A DNA stretch of 64,000 nucleotides, taken from an uncultured Roseobacter sp. Its GTDB lineage: Bacteria > Pseudomonadota > Alphaproteobacteria > Rhodobacterales > Rhodobacteraceae. Position numbers and translations under genes: made by a program. The notes below the pieces were generated by a model. The model was not told the DNA's origin and ran no database searches. It saw only the letters and a program-made list of their open reading frames with translations. Positions 52,265 to 63,400 of this stretch are shown here, piece after piece; position 1 is the first letter of the stretch; every line of letters begins with the position of its first letter. Location of the stretch: NCBI GenBank assembly GCA_947501635.1, contig CANMWT010000003.1, forward strand, positions 310,001 to 374,000, written 5' to 3'.

Positions 52265-53695
52265 CTAAAGCCCCTTGGCCTGATAGCTTGCCGCGACTTT
52301 CTCAATCGCCACCAGATAGGCCGCCGTGCGCAAATCCTGCACGTCGTCGCGCCCGTGCCAGACCCGCGCCATCGACTGATAGGCAATCCGCATCGTGTCA
52401 TCGAGACCTGAACGCACCAGTTCCAACTCATCCGCGCCACGCAGGTACTTCTCCTTGAAGTTCGGGCTCAGCTCCCAGTTCAATTCCTTGTCACGCGACA
52501 GCCGCTCCAATTCGTTGATAAGCAACTGGTGGCGCGATTCCTCCTGGCGACGCTGCATGCGCCCGAAACGGATGTGGCTAAGGTTTTTGACCCACTCGAA
52601 ATAACTGACCGTGACGCCCCCCGCGTTTGCATACATATCGGGAATGATAACCGTCCCCTTTTCGCGCAAGACCTCATCCGCGCCCGCAGTCACAGGGCCA
52701 TTCGCCGCCTCGATGATCAATGGCGCCTGAATGTTCTTGACGTTGGACAGGTTGATAACGCCCTCCAGTGCGGCGGGGATCAGAATATCGCAAGGCTCCT
52801 CCATGACGCGGACGCCATCCGCAACCTGATGGCGGTCCGAATACCCAGCAATGCCGCCATGCTTTGAGATCCACGCCCGCACCGCATCCACGTCCAGACC
52901 ATCAGGATTATAAAGCGCGCCATCATGCTCGATGATACCGACGATGACACAGCCGTCCTCCTCCATCAGGAACTTGGCGGCATGGTAACCCACATTGCCC
53001 AGCCCCTGCACGATGACCCGTTTGCCAACAAGCGTACCGGTCAACCCCGCCTTGGCCATACCTTCGGCATCGCGGAAAAACTCGCGCAGCGCATATTGCA
53101 CACCGCGCCCCGTCGCCTCGACACGCCCCGCAATGCCGCCCGCATTCGGCGGCTTGCCTGTCACACAGGCGTTGCCGTTGATGTCGGTGGTGTTCATTCG
53201 CTTGTACTGGTCGGCGATCCACGCCATTTCGCGCTCGCCCGTGCCCATGTCCGGCGCGGGGACGTTCTGACTGGGGTTGATAAGGTCACGCTTGATAAGC
53301 TCATAGGCGAAACGGCGCGTGACAAGCTCCATCTCCTGTGCACTGTATTCACGCGGGTCAATGCACAGCCCCCCTTTCGAGCCGCCAAAAGGCGCTTCGA
53401 CAAGCGCGCATTTATACGTCATCAACGCGGCCAGCGCTTCTACTTCGTCCTGATTGACGCCAATGGCAAAGCGAATCCCGCCCTTGACCGGCTCCATATG
53501 TTCGGAATGCACCGACCGGTAGCCGGTAAACGTCCTGATCTCGCCGCGCAGCCGCACCCCAAAGCGCACCGTGTAGGTCGCGTTGCAGACACGTATTTTT
53601 TCTTCCAGACCCGGCGACAAATCCATCAGCCCAACCGCACGGTTGAACATCTGATCCACACTCTCGCGGAAACTGGGCTCATTGAATGTTTGCAT
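52265..53695 (-). CDS. Glu/Leu/Phe/Val dehydrogenase (glutamate dehydrogenase)
   Basis: 476 residues. The substrate-binding Lys region 'APFGGSKGGLCIDPREYS' and 'PAPDMGTGEREMAWIADQYK' are diagnostic of the family; the coenzyme domain has 'VIVQGLGNVGYHAAKFLMEE'. Most likely interconverts glutamate and 2-oxoglutarate with NAD; related amino acids cannot be excluded. The ATG at 53695 follows GGGAGTG; the longer frame is rejected. Confidence 0.93.
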   Translation of the reverse strand: MQTFNEPSFRESVDQMFNRAVGLMDLSPGLEEKIRVCNATYTVRFGVRLRGEIRTFTGYRSVHSEHMEPVKGGIRFAIGVNQDEVEALAALMTYKCALVEAPFGGSKGGLCIDPREYSAQEMELVTRRFAYELIKRDLINPSQNVPAPDMGTGEREMAWIADQYKRMNTTDINGNACVTGKPPNAGGIAGRVEATGRGVQYALREFFRDAEGMAKAGLTGTLVGKRVIVQGLGNVGYHAAKFLMEEDGCVIVGIIEHDGALYNPDGLDVDAVRAWISKHGGIAGYSDRHQVADGVRVMEEPCDILIPAALEGVINLSNVKNIQAPLIIEAANGPVTAGADEVLREKGTVIIPDMYANAGGVTVSYFEWVKNLSHIRFGRMQRRQEESRHQLLINELERLSRDKELNWELSPNFKEKYLRGADELELVRSGLDDTMRIAYQSMARVWHGRDDVQDLRTAAYLVAIEKVAASYQAKGL

Positions 53696-53873
53696 GCGGA
53701 CACTCCCTGTGTGTTTTGCGCAAATGACGCGCTTTGTTTTTGGGGCGGCCACAGCAACAGACGGCCGACTTTTGGCGTTTCAAAAACACCCTAGGACCGC
53801 AATTCTCATTTTGCCAGTTTTTTAGGCAGTTTGTGAACGGGGCGCACAGCGCGCTGACCCGGTTCAACGCAGA

Positions 53874-54362
53874 TCAGGTGTTGTCGCGTTCCGCCAGCAT
53901 CACGGCAATCATCTCTGCCATGTACTTGGTTTCGCGCATCGGCGTCATGCCGCCAACGCCAATCCGCCGTGACGCCCGCCACCACAGGCCCGGGCGCCAT
54001 GCACGCGGATATGGCGTTTTGAGCCGCAGCAAAAACCCGTTGGACGGCTTGAACGCAAAAGCGCCACGGTCGATGGATGTGACATCCTCCAGTCGCACCA
54101 GTACCGTTCCTTCGTTGTCGCGCAGCTCTGTCCGGGTCAGCTCGAGTGTGTTCCGCGTGGTTGAGCGCATCACATTCGCCACCATCAGAGCGATCGTGCC
54201 CATGGCCATCAAAAACAGCTGCCAGCCAAGACTGGGCGGTGTTGCGACCGCAACATAAAGCACCATAAACGCAAGCACGACCAACATGCCGATACCGATC
54301 ACCCGCCGGCCCATAGACGCGCGCACGCGGGCAAGGACCTCATCCTCAGACTTGTTTGCCAT
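53874..54362 (-). CDS. Membrane protein of unknown function (two TM)
   Basis: 162 residues. Two hydrophobic segments near residues 20-60 ('VIGIGMLVVLAFMVLYVAVA', 'LGWQLFLMAMGTIALMVANV') are followed by a cytosolic or periplasmic domain ('TLELTRTELRDNEGTVLVRL', 'GFLLRLKTPYPRAWRPGLWW') that looks like a PH-like beta fold. No family firmly recognised. It faces away from the TspO-like gene. Confidence 0.78.
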   Translation of the reverse strand: MANKSEDEVLARVRASMGRRVIGIGMLVVLAFMVLYVAVATPPSLGWQLFLMAMGTIALMVANVMRSTTRNTLELTRTELRDNEGTVLVRLEDVTSIDRGAFAFKPSNGFLLRLKTPYPRAWRPGLWWRASRRIGVGGMTPMRETKYMAEMIAVMLAERDNT

Positions 54363-54632
54363 GGCCGCACCTCTTTGACGGAACTGGCGCTGTCCCTACC
54401 CCGCGCGCGCCCTCACCCACAAGCGCAAAGCGCGCCAGACGCATAAAAAGGCTTGATAAACCATGCTGCGGTGGCCAGCTGGCCAAGGCCAAACGCAGGC
54501 CACAACACGTCCGCCACCGGTTGCTTATACCCGTCAGCGCCCTAGACCTATGGACGAACGGAAAGCGCGGGGATAGACCGGCGCAGGCCGCGTCACGGAT
54601 GATTAGGGCAGCGGCGTAAAAAGGATAAATTT

Positions 54633-55352
54633 GTGAAACTCACCGCCATGCTTGCCGTGCTGCTGTGCCTGACCTTCGCCGGCTCCACCCTCTGGGTGCC
54701 GGATTTCGGCGGTTTCGAGCCCGATCAGTTTCCCGTCCCGCAGCAAGACCCCGCCATTCAGCCTGCCGGATATGCGTTTTCGATCTGGGGCGTGATTTAC
54801 CTCTGGCTGCTTCTGGGTATGGGCTACGGGCTGTGGAAACGCGCCCGGGACGCTCAATGGCACGCGATGCGCGTCCCGCTATGTGTCTCTCTTGCTGTAG
54901 GGTCGATCTGGCTGCCGGTAGCGCGCCAAAGCCCTGTCTGGGCCGCCGTGCTGATATGGGCCATGCTGATCCCCGCGTTGATCGCACTGTTCCGCGCGCC
55001 CAAAGCCGATACCGGATGGGCCCTGGCCCCGGTCGGGCTTTACGCAGGCTGGCTCAGCGCGGCAAGTTGCGTGGCACTGGGACTGGTCGCAGCAGGCTAT
55101 GACTACCTCGACGGGCAAACCGCCGCTCTGGCCTTTGTCTTTGCGGCGCTCGTGATTGCCTCGGCCGTGCAAAACCAGCTCCGCCGTGCGCCAAGTTACG
55201 GGGTCGCCGTCATCTGGGCACTTGTGGCGATTGTCGTACAAAATGTTTCAGATAACGTGACCGTGGCAGCCCTCGCCGCCGGCGGCGCCGCGGCGTTGCT
55301 CTTGCCGGTTTGGCGCGCATGGCGCGGCACGGCTGCACCGGATGGGGCCTGA
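54633..55352 (+). CDS. TspO/MBR-like tryptophan-rich membrane protein (distant)
   Basis: 239 residues with about six hydrophobic segments. 'QPAGYAFSIWGVIYLWLLLG' matches the conserved PAxYxFxxWxxIY core of the TspO/MBR-related group, whose members bind porphyrins or act as sensors. It is longer than typical TspO (~160), as in the subgroup often simply labelled tryptophan-rich protein. The 270 bp before it holds no supported gene. Confidence 0.75.
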   Translation: MKLTAMLAVLLCLTFAGSTLWVPDFGGFEPDQFPVPQQDPAIQPAGYAFSIWGVIYLWLLLGMGYGLWKRARDAQWHAMRVPLCVSLAVGSIWLPVARQSPVWAAVLIWAMLIPALIALFRAPKADTGWALAPVGLYAGWLSAASCVALGLVAAGYDYLDGQTAALAFVFAALVIASAVQNQLRRAPSYGVAVIWALVAIVVQNVSDNVTVAALAAGGAAALLLPVWRAWRGTAAPDGA

Positions 55353-55408
55353 AGCCCGGCCCCCCGGACGCAGAAAAAGGCCGTGCACATTCTGATCCAA
55401 GCGCTCAG

Positions 55409-56887
55409 CTAGTCTCTGCGACGACCATCCGTGTGTTTGCGCAACTTTGACGGCGCTGCCTTTTTGCGTCCCTTGTAGGGGTTCGCATCATTCTGCCCCC
55501 GCATCCAAAGACGAATGGGCGTGCCCGGCATATCAAAATCCAGCCGCAACCCGTTGACAAGATAACGGTTATAGCTGTCCGGCACCTTGTCAGGATGCGA
55601 GCACATCACCACGAATCCCGGTGGCCGCGTCTTGGCCTGCGTCATGTAGCGCAGCTTGATCCGTTTGCCCTGTGGCGCGGGCGGCGGATGTGCTTCAAGC
55701 ATGCCAGACAACCACCGGTTCAACTGAGCCGTGGTGACACGCGTGTTCCAGACCGTGTAGGCGCGCATAATCGCGGCATGCAGCCGGTCGAGCCCACGCC
55801 CCGTCCGCGCCGAAACGGTCACCAGAGGTGCGCCGCGCAACTGCGGCAGCAAACGTTCGAAACTCTCGCGCAGGTCCTTGAGCTTGGCCTGCTTGTTTTC
55901 TTCGATGTCCCATTTGTTGACCGCCACCACGACCGCACGTCCCTCGCGTTCGGCCAGATCGGCAATCCGCAAATCCTGCTGTTCAAAGGGAATGGCTGCA
56001 TCAAGGAGCACCACAACGACCTCGGCAAACTTGACCGCACGCAAACCGTCACCCACAGACAGTTTTTCCAGCTTTTCCTGAACCTTGGCCTTCTTGCGCA
56101 TGCCCGCCGTGTCAAAGATGCGCATGGGTACCGCAACACCGTCAGCCCCCGCCCATTCGGTCCGCAACGAGATCGCATCCCGCGTGATCCCTGCCTCGGG
56201 TCCGGTCAACAGGCGGTCTTCGCCCAAAATCTGGTTGATAAGCGTGGACTTTCCCGCGTTGGGCCGCCCGACAACGGCGACCTGCAAAGGCTTCTTGGCC
56301 GTTGGCATGGGGATTTCAGCCTCCATGTCCCCGTCGTCTTCATCCAGCGTCACATCCGTGTCCGGCGCGTCTTCCGCCGCGCGCTCGGCATAGGCATCCG
56401 CTAACGGCATCAACTGTGTGTATAGCTCGTTAAGCCCTTCACCATGCTCCGCCGACAGGCGCACCGGCTCTCCCAGACCAAGGCTGTAGGCTTCCAGCAC
56501 ACCCGCATCCGCCGCGGACCCCTCGGCCTTGTTGGCTGCAAGGATCACATGCGCCGCCCGCTTGCGCAGAATATCGGCAAACACCAGATCTGAGGGGGTG
56601 ATCCCAACGCGCGCATCCACCATGAAGAGGCATATGTCGGCCATATCCACCGCCCGCTCGGTTAAACGGCGCATGCGCCCCTGCAGGCTGTCGTCAGTCA
56701 CCTCTTCCAGACCAGCTGTGTCAATCACGGTAAAGCGCAGATCGGCAAGCCGTGCGGCCCCCTCGCGCAGATCACGCGTCACCCCCGGCTGGTCATCAAC
56801 CAGCGCAAGGCGTTTGCCCACAAGCCGGTTGAACAGCGTGGATTTCCCCACATTGGGGCGCCCAACAATGGCGAGCGTGAAAGACAT
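55409..56887 (-). CDS. der: Ribosome biogenesis GTPase Der (EngA)
   Basis: 492 residues with two tandem GTPase domains: P-loops 'GRPNVGKS' (residues 9-16) and 'GRPNAGKS' (second domain, about residue 208). Switch motifs 'DTAGLEE' and 'DTAGMRKK' and NKxD motifs 'NKAEGSAAD' (degenerate in the first) and 'NKWDIEENK' follow. A KH-like C-terminus ends in '[16 protein letters not shown]'. It acts in 50S assembly. It follows bamB in the conserved yfgM-bamB-der order. Confidence 0.97.
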   Translation of the reverse strand: MSFTLAIVGRPNVGKSTLFNRLVGKRLALVDDQPGVTRDLREGAARLADLRFTVIDTAGLEEVTDDSLQGRMRRLTERAVDMADICLFMVDARVGITPSDLVFADILRKRAAHVILAANKAEGSAADAGVLEAYSLGLGEPVRLSAEHGEGLNELYTQLMPLADAYAERAAEDAPDTDVTLDEDDGDMEAEIPMPTAKKPLQVAVVGRPNAGKSTLINQILGEDRLLTGPEAGITRDAISLRTEWAGADGVAVPMRIFDTAGMRKKAKVQEKLEKLSVGDGLRAVKFAEVVVVLLDAAIPFEQQDLRIADLAEREGRAVVVAVNKWDIEENKQAKLKDLRESFERLLPQLRGAPLVTVSARTGRGLDRLHAAIMRAYTVWNTRVTTAQLNRWLSGMLEAHPPPAPQGKRIKLRYMTQAKTRPPGFVVMCSHPDKVPDSYNRYLVNGLRLDFDMPGTPIRLWMRGQNDANPYKGRKKAAPSKLRKHTDGRRRD

Positions 56888-56938
56888 GACAAAGGCTCCG
56901 GACGAACGTGTAAGCCCGCGCTTTACCCCAAACCGCGA

Positions 56939-58291
56939 TCAACGGAAAGCGTGCAATTGCCCTTTTGACGACACGACATAAAGCACACCACCGGCAACCA
57001 CTGGCTCTGTCGTCGCGCCGCCGGGGATTTCAACCGAATTCAACAACGCGCCACTGGTCGGGTCATAGCTGCGCAGGAAACCGTCATTTGAAGCCACATG
57101 CAACCGCCCTCCTGCCAGCACAGGTCCGTGATGCGACACGATCTCGGCGCGGCGCGTTGGCTTGTCCTTGACGAAACGCTGCATCGGTACACCCCAGATG
57201 CGGCTGCCATCCGTGGCGTCCAGACGCAAAAGCTCATTCAGATCCGAAATCGCAAAGACACTGCCGCCCACCGGCAGGATGTTCCCCTCCGCGCCCTCAG
57301 CCGCTGTCCAGACCCGCGACCCCGACCCAAGGTTCAGCGCCACCAAACGGCCCGACTGGTTACCGGCATAAACACGGTTGCCCGAGATGACCGGCGGCGC
57401 GGTCACATCGCCAATGCTGCCCAAGGCAGTGCCCGGTCGCTCGCCGCTCACCGACGCGTCCCAGCGCCGCAAACCGCCACGCCGGAACACGGCCTGAATT
57501 TCACCCGATCCAAAAGCAAAAATCGCAAGGTCACCCGACACGGCAGGCGCCGGTGCCCCAAGAACGTTTGTGACATCCGGTGACGCGGTCAGCGTCCAGC
57601 GCACACGGCCTTCATCCGCCGTCAATGCCCAGCCACGGTCGTCTCCTGCAGTCACATAGACCAGACCATCATAAGCGGTCGGCATGCCTGACGCTGTCCC
57701 GTTAAGTTGCTGGCGCCAGATCTCTCCGCCGGTTTGCGCATCAAGTGCCACGATCACGCCATAGCCCAGCGCCACGAAAAGGCGACCATCGCTATAGGCC
57801 AACCCGCCACCCGTACCCTGACCGCCACGGTCACGGTCCGGCCTGACATCCTGCTGCCACACCTGCTGACCCGACGTGGACGTCGCAGTCACCAGAGCTT
57901 CGGCGTCCAACGTGTAAACCAACCCATTGGCCACCACAGGTGCAGCAGTAATGCGCTGCCGCCTGCCATCGCCCGCACCAATCTTGGCCGACCAAAGCGG
58001 TGTTAACTGCGCGCCAAGCGCGGGATGATCGGTGCGTGTCGCCGGTGTGCCGATGGCCTGCGGCCAGTTGGCATTGGCCTGCACGGCCGGCAGGCGGATC
58101 GGACGCGCCTCGTTCTCCGCGCGCGCCGCGACCTCCCCCGATTGTCCCAACAGCACCGAACGGACCTCTTCGCGCTTGCCCGGCAGGATCGTATCGTCCT
58201 CGGCACAGGCCGTCAGCAATATCGCCGCTGCAACGATCGCCAGAACGCTGCGTGCCGCCCGAACACAGGCTATCGTGTGGTACTGTCTCAT
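56939..58291 (-). CDS. bamB: Outer-membrane assembly lipoprotein BamB-like (PQQ beta-propeller)
   Basis: 450 residues. The signal peptide ends in lipobox 'LLTAC' (Cys29). Repeated blade motifs ('APVVANGLVYTLDAEALVTA', 'AYSDGRLFVALGYGVIVALD', 'PVISGNRVYAGNQSGRLVAL', and a last 'VVAGGVLYVVSSKGQLHAFR') mark an eight-bladed PQQ-like propeller. BamB scaffolds beta-barrel insertion. Position between the YfgM-like gene and der supports BamB over other PQQ proteins. Confidence 0.92.
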   Translation of the reverse strand: MRQYHTIACVRAARSVLAIVAAAILLTACAEDDTILPGKREEVRSVLLGQSGEVAARAENEARPIRLPAVQANANWPQAIGTPATRTDHPALGAQLTPLWSAKIGAGDGRRQRITAAPVVANGLVYTLDAEALVTATSTSGQQVWQQDVRPDRDRGGQGTGGGLAYSDGRLFVALGYGVIVALDAQTGGEIWRQQLNGTASGMPTAYDGLVYVTAGDDRGWALTADEGRVRWTLTASPDVTNVLGAPAPAVSGDLAIFAFGSGEIQAVFRRGGLRRWDASVSGERPGTALGSIGDVTAPPVISGNRVYAGNQSGRLVALNLGSGSRVWTAAEGAEGNILPVGGSVFAISDLNELLRLDATDGSRIWGVPMQRFVKDKPTRRAEIVSHHGPVLAGGRLHVASNDGFLRSYDPTSGALLNSVEIPGGATTEPVVAGGVLYVVSSKGQLHAFR

Positions 58292-58353
58292 TCTGCCCCG
58301 CTCGACCGACGTATTATCCGTACACCGCTGTCAAAACCGCGATCCGGCGTCGA

Positions 58354-59031
58354 CTAGTTTTCCAGACCCGGAAGACCCGCCAGATCGGGCGTGCCTCCCA
58401 GCGCCACAATCACCTGTAAGGCGCGTTGTTGCAAGTCTGTGCTTACGTTCGCATCCGCAACGATGTTCTGCAACTTCGACAGCGCGGCCTCCGTCTCGCC
58501 CGCCTCGATGTCCATCAGCGCCAATTGCTCCTGCGCCAGAAGCGACAAAGGCGCACCCGGTGCGGCCAGCGCTTCAAGCTGCTGGCGGCGGCTGTCGCGG
58601 TCCATCTCTTCGGCCTGCAAAACCAACGCCTTGAAAGCCGCAATCTGGCGGTAGATTTCAGGCACCTCCCCGTCAACGGCCACCCGGTCCAACGCACCGA
58701 CAGCAGCCGCCGTGTCCCCGGCCTGCTGCGCCTCGGCCGCGGTCAGCATCGCCACCACAGCCGCAGCACCCGCCGTTCCGGCGTCAATGTTTTCCAGCAA
58801 AGTCTGCCGTTCGGCCGCCTCGGGTTCCGCCAAAGCCGCCAGAATGCTGTCTCCCAGCCCTTCCGCTTCGGCGCGCGCCTGCGCCTTGGTGTACTCAGAC
58901 CACGCGGCCCCGCCGACAATCAGCGCCACCACAACCCCGGCAACCCAGCCGTACCGACGCAAAAGGTAGTAAAACCGGTCCTTGCGAACCTCTTCCGTGA
59001 CCTCTTCGATGAAACTGTCGCTGTTGCTCAT
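58354..59031 (-). CDS. YfgM-like membrane-anchored TPR protein
   Basis: 225 residues. An N-terminal cytosolic stretch ('DSFIEEVTEEVRKDRFYYLL') leads to one membrane segment ('VAGVVVALIVGGAAWSEYT') and a periplasmic TPR-like helical domain rich in Ala/Glu. YfgM in E. coli is an ancillary SecYEG/chaperone factor and lies in yfgM-bamB-der. The start at 59031 is chosen because the family opens here; the longer frame runs into the regulatory spacer. Confidence 0.87.
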   Translation of the reverse strand: MSNSDSFIEEVTEEVRKDRFYYLLRRYGWVAGVVVALIVGGAAWSEYTKAQARAEAEGLGDSILAALAEPEAAERQTLLENIDAGTAGAAAVVAMLTAAEAQQAGDTAAAVGALDRVAVDGEVPEIYRQIAAFKALVLQAEEMDRDSRRQQLEALAAPGAPLSLLAQEQLALMDIEAGETEAALSKLQNIVADANVSTDLQQRALQVIVALGGTPDLAGLPGLEN

Positions 59032-59148
59032 AACACCCTGCCCTGACGCATTTGACGATCCTCTTACAGGGCGCGGACCGCCAAGCCAAGAGCCAGCGCC
59101 CGACGACAAGAACCCCCATTGCGCAAAAGCGCAAAAATCTTTAATCTG

Positions 59149-59160
59149 AACTGGTCAGTT
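59149..59160. promoter_or_regulatory. Putative TetR-type operator before the RND genes
   Basis: AACTG-GT-CAGTT, a palindrome with 5-bp arms and 2-nt centre, is 76 nt upstream of the adaptor start. Palindromes around ACTG..CAGT are common TetR/AcrR-type sites in front of RND pumps. No tetR gene is in view. Confidence 0.35.
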
Positions 59161-59235
59161 TAGCGTAAATATCTCGAAATCAGGCATAGCTGACCACCTC
59201 CGCGCGTTGCGCGGTACATTGATGAGGCAAGTTGA

Positions 59236-60474
59236 ATGCGTATTTTCTCCATCATTGCAGCGCTTGCAGTGGCGGCAATTGTTTATTTCGCAGTGGTGGA
59301 CCGCGATGCGGGCCGCGCACTGATCGGTGCCACGCCGCAATCTCAGGATACGCCCGATTCGCAACAGGTTGCGCAAACCAGCACTCCCACCGCTCCCAAC
59401 CTTGTCAAAGTCGTCGTGCAAACCTCTACGGCCCAAACGATTGACACGGCCGTCTCCCTGCGGGGCGAGACACGCGCCGCACGCGTCGTCGACGTCAAAT
59501 CCGAGACATCGGCAACGGTCATCTCCGAACCACTGCGCAAAGGTCAACAAGTCGTGGCAGGCGAAGTGCTCTGCCGCCTTGACGAGGGCGCGCGCGGCAC
59601 CGCGCTGGCACAGACCCGCGCCCAGCTTGACGAAGCGCGCGCACGCGTGCCCGAGGCACAGGCACGGCTCGAACAGTCACAGGCACAGCTCGCCGAAGCA
59701 CGCATAAACCAGAATGCCTCATCCAAACTCAGCGAAGGGGGCTTTGCCTCCACCACACGGGTTGCCAACGCCGAGGCGAATGTGGCCACGGCACTGGCTG
59801 GGGTCGAGTCCGCCCGCGCCGGCCTCAGAGGAGCGCAAGCAGGCATCGAAGCCGCTCAAGCCTCTGTCGATGCGGCCGAAAAAGAGATGGAACGCCTTAG
59901 CATTACGGCCCCCTTTGCAGGGCTGTTGGAAAGCGATACCGCCGAATTGGGTGCACTTTTGCAGCCCGGTGGGCTCTGCGCGACGGTGATCCAACTGGAC
60001 CCGATCAAACTAGTGGCCTTTGTCCCTGAAACGGAAGTTGAGCGCGTTGTCGTGGGCGCTCCAGCCACGGCCACATTGGTGACGGGCAAAGGCGATATCA
60101 CCGGCCGCGTCACCTTTTTGTCCCGCTCCGCGGACGAGACCACACGCACCTTTCGCGTCGAGATCGAAGTCGACAACAGCGACCAAAGCATTTCAGACGG
60201 CCAGACGGCGGAAATCCTGATCGCCGGCGAAGGTGCTACCGCCCACCTGCTGCCGCAGTCGGCGCTCACCCTGAATGACGACGGCGTGCTGGGTATCCGC
60301 GCGGTCGATGCCATGGACGTGGTCGCATTCTACCCTGTCCGGCTGCTGCGCGACACAGCCCAGGGCGTCTGGGTCGACGGCCTGCCCGAACAGCTCGACG
60401 TGATTGTGCTGGGGCAGGAATATGTCGTGGCCGGCGTCAAAGTGGCCCCGACCCAGAGAGACCTGAGCCAATGA
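59236..60474 (+). CDS. RND efflux periplasmic adaptor subunit (HlyD family)
   Basis: 412 residues with an N-terminal signal/anchor ('MRIFSIIAALAVAAIVYFAV'). The lipoyl-like barrel ('GQQVVAGEVLCRLDEGARGT') flanks a long coiled-coil hairpin ('LDEARARVPEAQARLEQSQA' through 'ASVDAAEKEMERLS'), and beta-barrel and membrane-proximal domains follow. It connects the inner-membrane pump to an outer-membrane channel (not in window). It overlaps the permease start (ATGA). Confidence 0.94.
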   Translation: MRIFSIIAALAVAAIVYFAVVDRDAGRALIGATPQSQDTPDSQQVAQTSTPTAPNLVKVVVQTSTAQTIDTAVSLRGETRAARVVDVKSETSATVISEPLRKGQQVVAGEVLCRLDEGARGTALAQTRAQLDEARARVPEAQARLEQSQAQLAEARINQNASSKLSEGGFASTTRVANAEANVATALAGVESARAGLRGAQAGIEAAQASVDAAEKEMERLSITAPFAGLLESDTAELGALLQPGGLCATVIQLDPIKLVAFVPETEVERVVVGAPATATLVTGKGDITGRVTFLSRSADETTRTFRVEIEVDNSDQSISDGQTAEILIAGEGATAHLLPQSALTLNDDGVLGIRAVDAMDVVAFYPVRLLRDTAQGVWVDGLPEQLDVIVLGQEYVVAGVKVAPTQRDLSQ

Positions 60475-63400
60475 CCGGCATCGTCGACTGGGCCGCAAGC
60501 CGGGCGCGCATGGTCATCGCCTTCATTGTGCTGAGCATTCTGGTCGGCGGCTATTCCTATTCGACCCTGCCCAAAGAGGGCGAGCCCGACATCGAAATCC
60601 CCGCGCTTTTCGTATCGGTGGTCTTTCCCGGTATCTCTGCGGCGGACAGTGAAACGCTGCTGGTCAAACCGATGGAGACAGAGCTGGCCGACCTTGACGG
60701 CCTGAAATCCATGAGTGGCACCGCCTCCGAGAATTACGCAGGCGTGGCGTTGGAATTCGAGTTTGGCTGGGACAAAACAAAAATCCTTGCCGATGTCCGC
60801 GACGCCATGGGCAAGGCCCAGACGGATTTTCCCGACGGGGCCGAGCAATACTCGATAAACGAGATCAACTTCTCTGAATTCCCGATCATCATTGTTAACC
60901 TCACCGGCCCTGTACCCGAACGGACAATGGTGCGTATTGCCAAAGACTTGCAAGACGAACTTGAAGCTGTAGACGCGGTGCTGGAGGCGGGCATCGGCGG
61001 ATCACGCGACGAGATGCTGGAGGTGCTGATCGACCCGCTCCGTCTCGAAGCCTACAACGTGACGGCCAGCGAACTCATCACCACGGTGCAAAACAACAAC
61101 CAGCTGATCGCTGCAGGCGAAGTGGAAACGGCGCAGGGCACCTTCGCGGTGAAAATTCCCTCCTCTTTCAACGACCCCCGCGATGTCTACAACCTCCCGG
61201 TCAAGACCAACGGGAACCGCGTGGTCACTCTGGGTGATCTGGCACAGATCAACCTCACCTTTGAAGACCGCGCAGGCACCGCCCGTTTCAATGGCGAAAA
61301 CACGGTCGCGCTACAGGTTGTCAAACGCAAGGGGTTCAACCTGATCGACACCGCCGGCATCGTCAAGGATCTGGTCGAACGCGAGAGCCAGAACTGGCCA
61401 CAAGGGCTGCGCGCCGCGGTCGAGGTCGGCACCTCTAACGACCAGTCCCGCATCGTCAACAGCATGGTCCAACAGCTGCTGGGCTCCGTCTTTACTGCAA
61501 TCGCGCTGGTGATGATCGTCTCGCTCGCGGCTCTGGGCATCCGGGCGGCGCTGCTGGTGGGCTTTGCCATTCCTACGTCGTTCCTGCTGTGTTTTGCCTT
61601 CCTAGCACTGATGGGTATTTCGATCTCCAACATCGTGATGTTCGGGCTGATCCTTGCCGTGGGCATGCTGGTGGATGGCGCGATCGTCGTTGTGGAATAT
61701 GCGGACAAACGCCAGCAAGAAGGCGTCGGCCCGATGCAATCCTATGTCGATGCGGCCAAACGCATGTTCTGGCCCATTATCTCATCCACTGCCACCACGC
61801 TCTGCGCCTTTTTGCCGATGCTCTTCTGGCCGGGCGTGCCGGGCGAGTTCATGGGCATGCTGCCGGTCACACTGATCTTCGTGCTGTCCGCATCACTGGT
61901 GGTCGCGCTGATCTACTTGCCGGTCATGGGCGGGGTGACAGGGCGGCTTGAACGATGGCTGGCCGACTACATGCGCGCCGTGGCAAACCTGCACTGGTAC
62001 CTGCACGCGGCACTCTTTCCCGTGGGCGCGCTGATGCTGGCCGTGTCAGGCCTGCTGGACCCGATCTTCGCGGCAATTGGCAACCGCTTTGCAGCCATGG
62101 ACAGCCTCGAAATGCTGGGCTCCGTGGTACCCACATTCCTTATGGTCTTCCTGCTGGTGCTGGCGGCCGTGGCGGTTTTCGCCGTGGCACTGGGGGGTTT
62201 TCTGGTCGTGCTTATCGCCAGCTTTGCCCTGCTGACACGCATGGGGCACGCAGGCCGCTGGATGGCATCGAAACTCTTCCGTGCCCAACCGGGGAAGATC
62301 ACCGGCAGCTACCAGCGCTCGGGCTTCGGCCATGTGATCGCCGCCATCACCGGTAACCCCGTGATGCCACTTGTCATGGCAGGCACCGTCTTTGTCTTTG
62401 TCGGCACGATCCTGATCTTCTTTGCCAACAACAACAACGGCGTAGAGTTCTTTGTTGAATCAGAACCCGAACAGGGCATCGTCTATGTGCTGGCCCGCGG
62501 CAACCTCTCGCTTGAGGAAAAAGACGAACTGGTGCGGCAGGCGGAACAGATCGTACTGGCCCATCCCGGCATCCAGAACGCCTTTTCCTTTGCCGGCGAA
62601 GGCGGGCTGAACACCGACTCATCCGGTGCCGCCACCCCCAAGGATATGATCGGGCAGGTCCAGTTCGAAACCATCCCCTGGGAAGATCGCGCAGACCGTC
62701 CCGATCTTGACGGCAATATCGTCATCGCCGAACTCTCCGAACAACTCGCCACCCTGCCCGGCATTAAAACCGAGATTACCGACGTCGCCCAAGGTCCCGC
62801 CTCGGGCAAACCAGTACACCTACGGCTCAAAGGCGACGACTTTGCCGCGCTGACACAGGCCGCAGCCACCGCGCGCGCACAATTCGAAGCAACCCCGGGC
62901 CTCACGCTGATCGAAGACACACGCCCGCTGCCCGGTATCGACTGGCAAATCGACGTGGACGTGGAAAAAGCCGGCCGCTACGGCGCGGACGTGCAAACCG
63001 TCGGGGCCATGGTCCAGCTGGTGACGCGCGGTCTATTGCTCGACACCATGCGCGTCCCCAGTTCCGACGAGGAAATCGACATCCGCGTGCGCCTGCCCGA
63101 AAAAGACCGCGTGCTGTCAACGCTAGACACCCTCAAAGTCCGCACCAGTGACGGGTTGGTGCCGCTCAGCAACTTCATCACCCGCACCCCCGTGCCGAAA
63201 CTGTCGGAGATCAACCGCATCGACCAGACCCGTTATTTCGATGTAAAAGCCGATGTATCCCCGGGCCTCGTCAAGGCTGTGGAAACCCAAACCGCAGACG
63301 ACGGCACCGAGCGCGATGTCACACTTGCGGTGTTGCGGCCCGCTGCGGCGGACGCCGAAATCACCGCACCGGATCAGACCGGCTACCGCCCGATCATGCG

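Noticed and set aside
54356-54619. Plus-strand frame of 87 codons before the TspO-like gene
   Set aside because: Arg/Pro/Ala-rich with no ribosome binding site; typical chance frame in high-GC DNA.
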